Assembly: GCA_026395315.1 (NCBI GenBank)
Contig: JAPLYY010000044.1
Location: forward strand, 1 to 7,605
Length of the DNA stretch: 7,605 bases
Direction of reading: 5' to 3'
Source of the DNA: Candidatus Shapirobacteria bacterium
Lineage (GTDB): Bacteria > Patescibacteriota > Microgenomatia > UBA12405
Within the stretch, counting starts at the first letter, position 1. Each line of letters opens with the position of its first letter. Below, piece after piece: positions 1 to 5,798 of the stretch. The notes under the pieces were generated by a model, which was not told the origin of the DNA, made no database searches, and worked only from the letters and a program-made list of their open reading frames with translations. Made by a program: the position numbers and the translations under genes.

Positions 1-840
1 TTTGGGGAGATCGCGGTGATAAATAATTTTACCAAGACCGAGTTTTAATCCCCTACCTTTAAGGCAACTGTATATTACTGATTCTAATTCTGCCCGATAT
101 TGGGCATTATCAGCTCGTTCGAATTCGGAAGTAAGTTCGGGAGCGGCGGATTTTAAATAATCCATCAGTCTGGTTTTGACCGGACCGACAAGGTGGAGGT
201 GCTCAAACCAAACTTCTTTAACGCCGGCGTTTTGAAGAACATCTAATAACTCATTAATTTCTTTTTTACTTTTAATAAAGTGGGGTAAAACCGGACCGAT
301 AAATGCGTAGGTGGGAATATCCTCGGCATTCAACTCTTTAATGGCCTCGATGCGGGCAGAAACCGGCGGGGCTTCAACTTCCAAAAACCGGGAAACTTTG
401 TCGTCAAGAGTAGTGACGGTAAAACCGATGGAGACATTTTTAAGTTTTTTTAACAAATCAATATCACGGGTAATTAAAGGAGATTTGGTTTGGAGAGATA
501 TTTTATCCGGATAATTAGCATCAACTAAAACCTGTAAACATTTTCGGGTGAGTTGATATTTGACTTCAAGACCGACATAAGGATCGGTAACAGAACTAAA
601 AAATATAGTACCGGAAATATTTTTTAATTCTTTGGTCAATAATTCCGGGGCGTTGAGTTTGACATCTAAGAAACTCCCCCACTCTTCACCGGGGTGTTTC
701 CAGCGGGCGATTTGGGCGGCGTAGCAATACATGCAAGCAAATTGGCAACCATTGTAGGGATTGACAACATAATCGCACCCGGGCAAAGCTGTTTTAGTTA
801 AAATTGTTTTGGCCTGAAGCTCGTTAATTTTGGTGAGCAT
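1..840 (-). CDS. SPL-like radical SAM protein (partial, C-terminus beyond left edge)
   Basis: Translating the minus strand from the ATG at 840 gives 280 codons with no stop before the window edge. Residues 27-41 (NPYNGCQFACMYCYA) hold the radical SAM signature CxxxCxxC (C32, C36, C39), which binds a 4Fe-4S cluster and S-adenosylmethionine. TDPY at 85-88, LTRK at 97-100, an APPVSAR segment near 157-163 and IGPVLP at 181-186 match the spore-photoproduct-lyase-like group (COG1533, Rv2578c type). Members are often annotated as DNA repair photolyases, but most have no proven substrate, so repair of DNA is only a possibility. The ATG shares one base with the rarA stop codon (TAATG), so translation is probably coupled and the two genes form one operon. 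The upstream sequence is A-rich with no Shine-Dalgarno. The family call is firm; the reaction is unknown. Confidence 0.9.
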   Translation of the reverse strand, partial: MLTKINELQAKTILTKTALPGCDYVVNPYNGCQFACMYCYAAQIARWKHPGEEWGSFLDVKLNAPELLTKELKNISGTIFFSSVTDPYVGLEVKYQLTRKCLQVLVDANYPDKISLQTKSPLITRDIDLLKKLKNVSIGFTVTTLDDKVSRFLEVEAPPVSARIEAIKELNAEDIPTYAFIGPVLPHFIKSKKEINELLDVLQNAGVKEVWFEHLHLVGPVKTRLMDYLKSAAPELTSEFERADNAQYRAELESVIYSCLKGRGLKLGLGKIIYHRDLPK

Positions 841-2039
841 TATTTTTTCTTTTCTTTTAAATATTTTTTTTCTTTAATTTTATCGGGTAATAAACTTTCT
901 TTGGTATATTTATCATAATTTTTGCCATAGCCCAATTCCTCCATCAATTTAGTTTCAGCATTACGAAGGTTTAGAGGAATAGGCAGATTGCCGTAGGTTT
1001 TAACATCGGAGAGGGCTGACATAAAGGCATCGTAGGCGGAGCGGTCTTTGGGACATTTGGCTAAATAGGCTACACCATGGGCTAAATTTTCCTGACATTC
1101 GGGGTAACCGATAGTTTCAACGGAACGGAAAACGGCGTTGGCAACCAAGAGGGCCGAGGAATTGGCCAGACCTATATCTTCGGAGGCAAAAACAACCATC
1201 CGCCGGGCAATAAAGATCGGATCTTCACCGGCAGCAACCATTCGGGCAAGGTAATAAAGAGCGGCATCGGGATTACTGGCGCGCATCGATTTGATAAAAG
1301 CAGAAATGGTGTTGTAGTGCTCTTCGCCTTTTTTATCAAAACGGAGGTAAGAATTTTGAAGAGTATCTTTAAGGGTATCAATAGTTAACTTTTGATAAAG
1401 GGTAAAAGCATTGTCGATCATGGTGATAGCCTGGCGGGCATCGCCGTTGGCCATGCGGACGAGCCAGTCTTTGGCCTTTTTATCCATTTTGGTCTTTTTC
1501 AATCCCTCTAAATCTCCCTTTGACAAGGGAGACTTCAGCACTTTCAAACATCTGTCAATTATTTCTGACATTTCTTCGTTGGTTAGTTCAGTCAAAACAA
1601 AAACTCGGCAGCGGGAGAGAAGCGGGGCGGTAACTTCAAAAGAGGGATTTTCAGTGGTGGCACCGATTAAAGTGAGGGCGCCGGATTCGACATAGGGTAA
1701 CAGAAAGTCCTGCTGGGCTTTATTAAACCGATGAATTTCGTCTAAAAACAGGACTTTTTTAATTAACGGAACAGCGGTGGAGTGGATGATCTTTTTAATA
1801 TCGTCTTTACCGGCGGAAACAGCGGAGAGCTGATAGAATTCGGCCTGAGCTTCGCGGGCAATAATCCGGGCCAGAGTGGTTTTGCCGGTTCCCGGCGGGC
1901 CCCAAAAAATCATAGAAAATATTTGATGGTGGTCGATGGCCAATTTGAGGGGTTTCCCCTCCCCGACCAGATGAGATTGGCCGATAAATTCGTTTAAATT
2001 TTTTGGGCGGAGTAAATCGGCAAGAGGTTGATTGGTCAT
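840..2039 (-). CDS. rarA: RarA/MgsA-type AAA+ ATPase, replication-associated recombination protein A
   Basis: This 399-residue protein is a clamp-loader-like AAA+ ATPase that acts at stalled replication forks in the cytoplasm. The start is typical (PLADLLRP, then IGQ at 19-21). Visible motifs are Walker A GPPGTGKT at 47-54, Walker B VLFLDEIH at 96-103, sensor 1 GATTEN at 126-131, an arginine-finger SRCR at 142-145 and sensor 2 GDARQA at 199-204. The helical tetramerisation part follows, with the family motifs NPDAALYYLARM near 256-267, GEDP at 271-274, ASEDIG at 285-290 and NLRNAETKLM near 357-366. Two oddities: residues about 167-180 are encoded by a palindromic repeat, and the C-terminus ends in a Lys-rich KEKKYLKEKKK, shorter than the roughly 447-residue E. 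coli protein. All ATPase motifs are intact. The gene is first in a two-gene minus-strand unit. Confidence 0.95.
   Translation of the reverse strand: MTNQPLADLLRPKNLNEFIGQSHLVGEGKPLKLAIDHHQIFSMIFWGPPGTGKTTLARIIAREAQAEFYQLSAVSAGKDDIKKIIHSTAVPLIKKVLFLDEIHRFNKAQQDFLLPYVESGALTLIGATTENPSFEVTAPLLSRCRVFVLTELTNEEMSEIIDRCLKVLKSPLSKGDLEGLKKTKMDKKAKDWLVRMANGDARQAITMIDNAFTLYQKLTIDTLKDTLQNSYLRFDKKGEEHYNTISAFIKSMRASNPDAALYYLARMVAAGEDPIFIARRMVVFASEDIGLANSSALLVANAVFRSVETIGYPECQENLAHGVAYLAKCPKDRSAYDAFMSALSDVKTYGNLPIPLNLRNAETKLMEELGYGKNYDKYTKESLLPDKIKEKKYLKEKKK
1499..1535 (-). repeat. Palindromic repeat element, copy A, in frame inside rarA
   Basis: An 8-bp perfect inverted repeat, TCTCCCTT (1513-1520) and AAGGGAGA (1525-1532) with a TGAC loop, lies inside a 37-bp block. 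That block matches 5059-5095 at 33 of 37 positions. One of the differences is a compensated stem pair (T1515:A1530 here, C:G there), so the hairpin is preserved. Read in the rarA frame it encodes about residues 167-180 (SPLSKGDLEGL), in a variable loop between the arginine-finger region and sensor 2, where insertion is likely to be tolerated. Confidence 0.8.
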
Positions 2040-2060
2040 TGACTTCGGGTAATGTTTGGG

Positions 2061-2066
2061 TATATA
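2061..2066 (-). promoter_or_regulatory. Weak candidate -10 box for rarA operon
   Basis: On the minus strand TATATA (4 of 6 matches to TATAAT) lies 21 nt upstream of the rarA ATG. It would give a leader of about 15 nt without a Shine-Dalgarno. No convincing -35 is seen. It is the weakest of the promoter calls, and rarA is the exception to the close -10/start spacing seen elsewhere in the window. Confidence 0.25.
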
Positions 2067-2084
2067 AGAATAAATCCGAAGAGG

Positions 2085-2090
2085 TATAAT
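2085..2090 (+). promoter_or_regulatory. Candidate -10 box (TATAAT) for deacetylase gene, probably leaderless
   Basis: A perfect TATAAT ends 6 nt before the GTG at 2097. Standard spacing would put transcription start at about 2097, the first base of the start codon. No good -35 lies 16-18 bp upstream. The only Shine-Dalgarno-like string, AGAGG at 2080-2084, is 12 nt from the GTG and would not be transcribed from this promoter. Confidence 0.45.
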
Positions 2091-2096
2091 GTCAAT

Positions 2097-2915
2097 GTGA
2101 AAAAAATAGTGTTACTGTTGGCATTATTAATATTGAGTGGATGTAGACAGAAGACAGAGGTGGTTGTAAGTAAACCAGAACCGACATTAATTCCTACGGT
2201 TACAATAATACCGACACAAAAACCGATAACCATAGATGATTTAAATAAAAAATACGGACCATGTACTAAAGTGTCGGTGTTGATGTATCACCATATACAG
2301 GATGAGGCGACCGCCAAAGTTAATAACCAAGTATCACTAACAGTGACACCGGAGTTTTTCCGGAAACATCTGCAATATTTAAAAGATAAAGGCTACAGTG
2401 TCATCGGAATGACCGATTTAAACAACTTTTTTAACAAGGCAGTGGCCTTGCCAAAAAAATCAGCCATAATTACTTTGGATGATGCGTATGAGGATAATTA
2501 CACTAATGCTTATCCGATTTTAAAAGAATTTGGATACAAGGCGACTATTTTTGTACCGACGGGGCACGTGATGGGGTTGGAATATTTAACCTGGGACCGA
2601 ATGAGACAAATGTCGGATTTAGTCTATTTTGCCAACCATACCTGGTCACATCATGCTTCGACAGGCTCAGCACAGGTATTGGAAAAAGAAATCAGCTTAG
2701 CGGATAAACAGTTAGCGGAACACGGATTTAACAGTGATAAGGTATTTGCCTATCCATACGGTAACCCCAGTGGTGAAGCAGAAAAAATATTGGCTAAATA
2801 TAATTATACCTTGGCGTTTACCACCACTCATGGCAATATCATGTGTAAGAGTCAAAAATATATACTGTCACGGATTCGTATTGGAAATGCGCCGCTAAGT
2901 AGTTACGGTTTGTAA
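2097..2915 (+). CDS. Lipoprotein polysaccharide deacetylase (NodB-homology, CE4)
   Basis: From the GTG at 2097 the protein has 272 residues. I chose this start because it directly begins a lipoprotein signal (VKKIVLLLALLILSGC, lipobox LSGC, lipidated Cys16). The longer form from ATG 2052 would add 15 polar residues before the signal. A Pro/Thr-rich linker follows to about residue 45. The deacetylase domain begins with VSVLMYHHI (60-68) and carries motif 1 TLDDAYED (catalytic and metal Asp128, Asp129), motif 2 HTWSH (metal His181, His185) and motif 3 FAYPYG (217-222). The likely job is metal-dependent removal of N-acetyl groups from a surface glycan or peptidoglycan, outside the membrane. Right after motif 2 lies ASTGSAQ, encoded by a repeat-like sequence. 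It ends 7 bp from the convergent DUF4349 gene. The family is certain; the substrate is not known. Confidence 0.9.
   Translation: MKKIVLLLALLILSGCRQKTEVVVSKPEPTLIPTVTIIPTQKPITIDDLNKKYGPCTKVSVLMYHHIQDEATAKVNNQVSLTVTPEFFRKHLQYLKDKGYSVIGMTDLNNFFNKAVALPKKSAIITLDDAYEDNYTNAYPILKEFGYKATIFVPTGHVMGLEYLTWDRMRQMSDLVYFANHTWSHHASTGSAQVLEKEISLADKQLAEHGFNSDKVFAYPYGNPSGEAEKILAKYNYTLAFTTTHGNIMCKSQKYILSRIRIGNAPLSSYGL
2655..2676 (+). repeat. Dispersed-repeat-like segment (TTCGACAGGCTCAG core) inside deacetylase gene
   Basis: The segment GCTTCGACAGGCTCAGC is GC-richer than its surroundings. From memory it resembles a short interspersed motif that recurs in many bacterial genomes. In frame it encodes ASTGSAQ directly after the HTWSHH metal motif. 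Only one copy is present in the window, so its repeat status cannot be confirmed here. Confidence 0.5.
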
Positions 2916-2922
2916 CGATCTG

Positions 2923-3795
2923 TTAGATTATTTTCCGGCGACGAAGAAACCAGATTATCCCAAGAATGGGAGCTATTATTGGTATATAAACGATTACCCA
3001 GATAAAGAAACCAACTATACCCCGGAAAGTTTCAAGCATGGCACGAACTGCGGTTTTGAAAATAACCAGCGGACGCCATTCATTGGTGGGAGCATAGGGT
3101 AAGGATAATTCATCAGTTGACAGGTAAACGGTAATTTTAGTTAATTTAGCCGATTGATCCAGATATTTTTGTTGGCCTTTGAGAGAATCAATTTGATTTT
3201 GCAGATTAATCAGTTCTTGTTGGACATTCATCAGGTCAGCGACAGTAACGGCTTTGGCCATGATTTCCTGAAACTTGGCCTTTGTTTGATTTAAGACGTC
3301 AAGACGTGATTGGATATCGACATACTGGTCGGTAACATCGGTGCCTGATTCGGATTGAGAAATAACTTTGGTGGAAAATTGTTTAAAAAGCTGTAAAGCT
3401 TCGGCTCGTTTGGTTTCGGGTACTCGGACAATGATATTGCCCGAGGCGGCTGATTCTGGTTGAGTAAGAAAAGAATTTACCAAAAAACCACCGAGTGATT
3501 CGGTACCTAATTTAATTTTACTGATAGATTCAGCCACATCTTTGACCACTAAAGAAAGTGAGGTATCCTGGATGACCAGACGGTTAGCAGTATCGGTAGG
3601 AGCTATCTGGCGACTGGGTAAGACGGACAAAGATTCAAATCCGGAATTTGGAGCCAAATTAATACCAGCTGTTCCGACAGACCTGGTCGAGGAATAATTA
3701 TTCGAGGGTAAACGATCTTTTACCAGGAGGAATATTACTAAAATAAGGATTAAAATTAGCCAATGACGTTTAACAAAATCGATAAGTTTAGTCAT
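2923..3795 (-). CDS. DUF4349 membrane protein
   Basis: From the ATG at 3795 the protein has 290 residues. A longer frame starting at 3888 or 3810 is possible, but it would run into the glycosyltransferase coding region and add no family-like sequence. Order: short basic N-terminus, membrane segment at about 12-25, an extracytoplasmic linker, then the DUF4349 domain at about 72-228 with RLVIQDTSLSLVVKDV, IIVRVPE, SGTDVTDQYVDIQSRL and a probable coiled coil at 165-215. A second hydrophobic segment (about 258-284) and a basic tail (RRRK) follow. This matches the usual plan of the family: an extracytoplasmic coiled-coil domain tied to the membrane. The function of DUF4349 is not established. Its neighbours act on glycans, so an envelope role is plausible. 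Its start codon overlaps that of the divergent glycosyltransferase gene. Confidence 0.88.
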   Translation of the reverse strand: MTKLIDFVKRHWLILILILVIFLLVKDRLPSNNYSSTRSVGTAGINLAPNSGFESLSVLPSRQIAPTDTANRLVIQDTSLSLVVKDVAESISKIKLGTESLGGFLVNSFLTQPESAASGNIIVRVPETKRAEALQLFKQFSTKVISQSESGTDVTDQYVDIQSRLDVLNQTKAKFQEIMAKAVTVADLMNVQQELINLQNQIDSLKGQQKYLDQSAKLTKITVYLSTDELSLPYAPTNEWRPLVIFKTAVRAMLETFRGIVGFFIWVIVYIPIIAPILGIIWFLRRRKII

Positions 3796-3808
3796 GAATA
3801 AGTTTATC
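3781..3808. promoter_or_regulatory. Dyad-symmetric bidirectional start region (GATAAR boxes flanking CATG)
   Basis: This 28-bp segment is centred on the CATG that contains both start codons. Eleven of 14 positions are self-complementary. Each arm begins with a -10-like box (GATAAG 3781-3786 for the plus gene, GATAAA 3808-3803 for the minus gene), each 7 nt from its ATG. If they work as promoters, both mRNAs would be leaderless. Each box is only a 3-4 of 6 match and no -35 is evident, so the promoter role is inferred from symmetry and spacing. Confidence 0.35.
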
Positions 3809-5071
3809 ATAATACTATTAATTTCTCTGGGATTAAGACTTATCGGACTAAACCAATCGTTGTGGCTGGACGAGGCGATATCGGCCAATGTGGCTAAAAA
3901 TTATAGTTACATGGAAATTGTGACTAAATTTTCGCCGAGTGATTTTCATCCGCCATTATATTATTTAACATTAAAAGCGTGGACAGGCATTTTTGGCTTT
4001 TCGGAGATTAGTTTACGGATGCCGTCGGTAATTTTTTCATTAGTGACAATTTATTTTGTCTATCTATTGGGCGGTCCGGCAGCTGCCGGGTTGACCGGGC
4101 TTAACCCCCTATTGGTTTACTACTCACAGGAGGCGCGGATGTATGCAATGGTGACAATGTTGCTAATTATGGGTTTATATTTTTTAATTAAGAAAAAATA
4201 TTGGTTGGTATCGTTATTTTTTGGAATCAGTTTTTTAACTTTTTACGGGTCGATGTTTTTTATAGCGGCGATGGGGACTTATTTAATAATCAATAAAAAA
4301 TTGAAAGCGTTATTGATTATAAGTATTGGTCCGTTGATGGCTTTGCTGGCAGTGGCTCCACTGCTTGCTAAACAAATGTCAGATTCAAGAGAAATGCTGG
4401 GAATGGTAACCAATTGGGATCTGGTATTAGGTAAGGCTAATTTAAAAAATTTATTATTAATACCGATTAAATTTACATCGGGAAGGATTATTTTTTATCC
4501 GAAGATTGCCTATTATTTAATGGCAGGTTTATGGACGATAATTGTGTTTAAACCCCTCGCCCTTCGGGCACTCCCCTTGAAGAAGGGGAGCTTTAAAGGG
4601 GTAAATGTTTATAGTTTTATTTTTTGGATAACTTTAGTGATCGGCACGATATTTTCAATTTTTACGCCGATGCTGCAGTATTTTCGGTTTTTATATTTGA
4701 TTCCGGTAATGGCATTGGTAATTAATAAAAGTAAAGTTATTGCTATTGGGTTTTTGATATTTAGTTTGGTTTATGTTTTAAATCCACAATTTTATCGGGA
4801 GGATTGGAAAAGTTTGAGTAAAGATTTAGGAAATAAAGTTTATATGATTAGTAGTTTCAGCGATCCGATAAAATATTATAAAAATATTAATATCAGCGAT
4901 ATCAGAGATAATATTTTAGAAAATGAAGTTACAGTGGTGCCATACGGCGAGGCAATTCATGGAATTGATCATAATCAGATAATGACTGCGGTTGGATACC
5001 AAAAGTTAACAACGAAAAATTATCGGGAATTAACTAGCGAAATATGGCAGAAAGAAACTCAATCCCCCTAA
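3794..5071 (+). CDS. GT-C membrane glycosyltransferase (PMT/ArnT-like, GT39/GT83 type)
   Basis: This 425-residue protein has about 10-11 hydrophobic segments between residues 3 and 330, then a soluble tail of about 95 residues. The first extracytoplasmic loop carries LWLDEAIS (23-30), whose Asp26-Glu27 is the catalytic acidic pair of GT-C enzymes. FHPPLYYL (51-58) and NPLLVYYSQEARMYA (104-118) are further hallmarks of the PMT_2/ArnT group. Such enzymes transfer a sugar from a polyprenyl-phosphate donor to a lipid, protein or glycan on the outer face of the membrane. The tail starts with FYREDWKSLSKDLG, typical of this group. Residues about 253-270 come from a palindromic repeat in a loop between two membrane segments, and the last codons and stop lie in another copy. 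ATG 3794 fits the N-terminal membrane helix. Donor and acceptor cannot be told. Confidence 0.87.
   Translation: MNKFIIILLISLGLRLIGLNQSLWLDEAISANVAKNYSYMEIVTKFSPSDFHPPLYYLTLKAWTGIFGFSEISLRMPSVIFSLVTIYFVYLLGGPAAAGLTGLNPLLVYYSQEARMYAMVTMLLIMGLYFLIKKKYWLVSLFFGISFLTFYGSMFFIAAMGTYLIINKKLKALLIISIGPLMALLAVAPLLAKQMSDSREMLGMVTNWDLVLGKANLKNLLLIPIKFTSGRIIFYPKIAYYLMAGLWTIIVFKPLALRALPLKKGSFKGVNVYSFIFWITLVIGTIFSIFTPMLQYFRFLYLIPVMALVINKSKVIAIGFLIFSLVYVLNPQFYREDWKSLSKDLGNKVYMISSFSDPIKYYKNINISDIRDNILENEVTVVPYGEAIHGIDHNQIMTAVGYQKLTTKNYRELTSEIWQKETQSP
4552..4602 (+). repeat. Compound palindromic repeat, copy B, in frame inside glycosyltransferase gene
   Basis: The element contains an 8-bp perfect hairpin, CTCCCCTT (4571-4578) with loop GAAG and AAGGGGAG (4583-4590), and a smaller hairpin, GCCC (4559-4562) with GGGC (4566-4569). 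Both are enclosed by ACCCCT (4552-4557) pairing with AGGGGT (4597-4602), giving a possible three-way fold. It encodes residues about 253-270 (KPLALRALPLKKGSFKGV) in a polar loop between membrane segments. The GC content is far above the flanking AT-rich sequence. The PL-x-KG-x-(L/F)-x-G peptide pattern resembles copy A in rarA. Confidence 0.75.
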
Positions 5072-5095
5072 ATCCCCCTTTAACAAGGGGGACTT
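5059..5095 (-). repeat. Palindromic repeat element, copy C, at convergent gene junction
   Basis: This is a near copy of the rarA element (33 of 37 identical), with hairpin TCCCCCTT (5073-5080), loop TAAC and AAGGGGGA (5085-5092). Its left part supplies the last codons (QSP) and the TAA stop of the glycosyltransferase gene. The rest fills most of the 27-bp gap to the stop codon of the pseudouridine synthase gene. Confidence 0.8.
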
Positions 5096-5109
5096 AGATT
5101 ATTTTTTTA
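5073..5109 (+). terminator. Candidate terminator for glycosyltransferase gene, formed by repeat C
   Basis: The perfect 8-bp G+C-rich hairpin (5073-5092) is followed after about 7 nt by a T-rich run (ATTATTTTTTTA, ending near 5109). The gap between stem and T-run is longer than in a textbook intrinsic terminator. On the minus strand the hairpin lies just past the pseudouridine synthase stop but has no T-run, so it may only slow or protect the 3' end there. Confidence 0.4.
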
Positions 5110-5785
5110 ATAAATTATTTATTTCTTCTTTTGTTAAATCACGGTATTGACCACTGGGGAGATCGGCTAGTTGGATGGGACCGATACTAAGACGCTGAAG
5201 CGATAAAAGATGAAGGTGTAGTTTGGCACAAAGTAAACGGATTTGGCGTTTTTTGCCTTCGTGGAGGGTAATTTTTATGATAGTTTGATTATTTTTGGAT
5301 TCGACTAGTTCAGCTTTGGCATTAGCTTGATTCATTTGATTAATTTTATATTGGGGTGTTTTGCCAAGAATAGAGATTAAATAAACTTTGGGTAAGTGGT
5401 AGCGGGGGTGGGTAAGTTTCAAAGCCAGATTACCATCGTTGGTTAATAAAATTAGACCAGTGGACTCAAAGTCGAGACGGCCAACCGGGAAAACGCGATA
5501 GGTATCAGGGACATAATCGGTGATGATTCTACGGCCATGGTCGTCGGTGGTGGTCGATAACACATAGATGGGTTTATTGACGGCGTAATAAACCAAAGTC
5601 TGGGGCTGGGGTAAAATAATTTTTTTGTCGACTTGGATTTTATCGGTTTCCGGATTAACTTTGTCCCCCAAGACAGCCAGACGATTGTTAATTAAAATGC
5701 GTTTTTCGGCAGTAAAAGCGTCAATTTTACGCCGGGAAGCGATACCGATAGATGCTAGATATTTATTCAGCCTGATTGATGGCAT
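5099..5785 (-). CDS. RsuA/RluB-family pseudouridine synthase
   Basis: From the ATG at 5785 the protein has 228 residues, close to the usual 230 for the family. That start places the S4 RNA-binding domain at the very N-terminus (IRLNKYLASIGIASRRKID, 4-22, running to about 50). A longer frame from 5836 would enter the divergent nuclease gene. The catalytic domain shows KP (71-72), VGRLDFESTGLILLTNDG (101-118) with the catalytic Asp105, the KVY motif (133-135) and EGKKRQIRLL (176-185). It isomerises a specific uridine in rRNA to pseudouridine. Within the RsuA/RluB/RluE/RluF group I cannot fix the target: RluB-type activity on 23S rRNA is the common reading of a single short paralogue with an S4 domain. 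The gene is monocistronic and convergent with the glycosyltransferase gene. Confidence 0.93.
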   Translation of the reverse strand: MPSIRLNKYLASIGIASRRKIDAFTAEKRILINNRLAVLGDKVNPETDKIQVDKKIILPQPQTLVYYAVNKPIYVLSTTTDDHGRRIITDYVPDTYRVFPVGRLDFESTGLILLTNDGNLALKLTHPRYHLPKVYLISILGKTPQYKINQMNQANAKAELVESKNNQTIIKITLHEGKKRQIRLLCAKLHLHLLSLQRLSIGPIQLADLPSGQYRDLTKEEINNLLKK

Positions 5786-5788
5786 AAT
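5783..5788 (+). promoter_or_regulatory. Candidate -10 box (CATAAT) for RecB-like nuclease gene
   Basis: CATAAT matches TATAAT at 5 of 6 positions. It ends 9 nt before the ATG at 5798, which predicts a start of transcription around 5795 and a leader of about 3 nt. The first three bases of the box are the complement of the start codon of the divergent pseudouridine synthase gene. No -35 or Shine-Dalgarno is evident. Confidence 0.4.
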
Positions 5789-5792
5789 AGAT

Positions 5793-5798
5793 AGTATA
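5793..5798 (-). promoter_or_regulatory. Candidate -10 box (TATACT) for pseudouridine synthase gene
   Basis: On the minus strand TATACT (5 of 6 to consensus) ends 7 nt before the ATG at 5785, so transcription would start at about 5786. Its outermost base is the A of the plus-strand ATG at 5798. It faces away from, and interlocks with, the CATAAT box at 5783-5788. Confidence 0.4.

Noticed and set aside
311..514. Plus-strand frame of 67 codons opposite the radical SAM gene
   Set aside because: It is antisense to a clear conserved coding region and has no recognisable protein features. The same holds for the other small frames opposite rarA, the deacetylase, the pseudouridine synthase and the nuclease gene.
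2052..2096. ATG 2052 as the start of the deacetylase gene, giving 15 extra residues
   Set aside because: The extra residues are polar and would sit in front of a complete lipoprotein signal that begins at the in-frame GTG 2097, which also has a TATAAT box just upstream.
2089..2100. Mini reading frame ATG TCA ATG TGA overlapping the GTG start, as a possible regulatory leader peptide
   Set aside because: It is four codons long, has no ribosome binding site, and lies mostly upstream of the predicted transcription start.
3796..3888. Longer DUF4349 start at 3888 (or 3810)
   Set aside because: The extension lies fully inside the 5' part of the glycosyltransferase gene, shows no family-like sequence and would put 31 residues before the membrane anchor.
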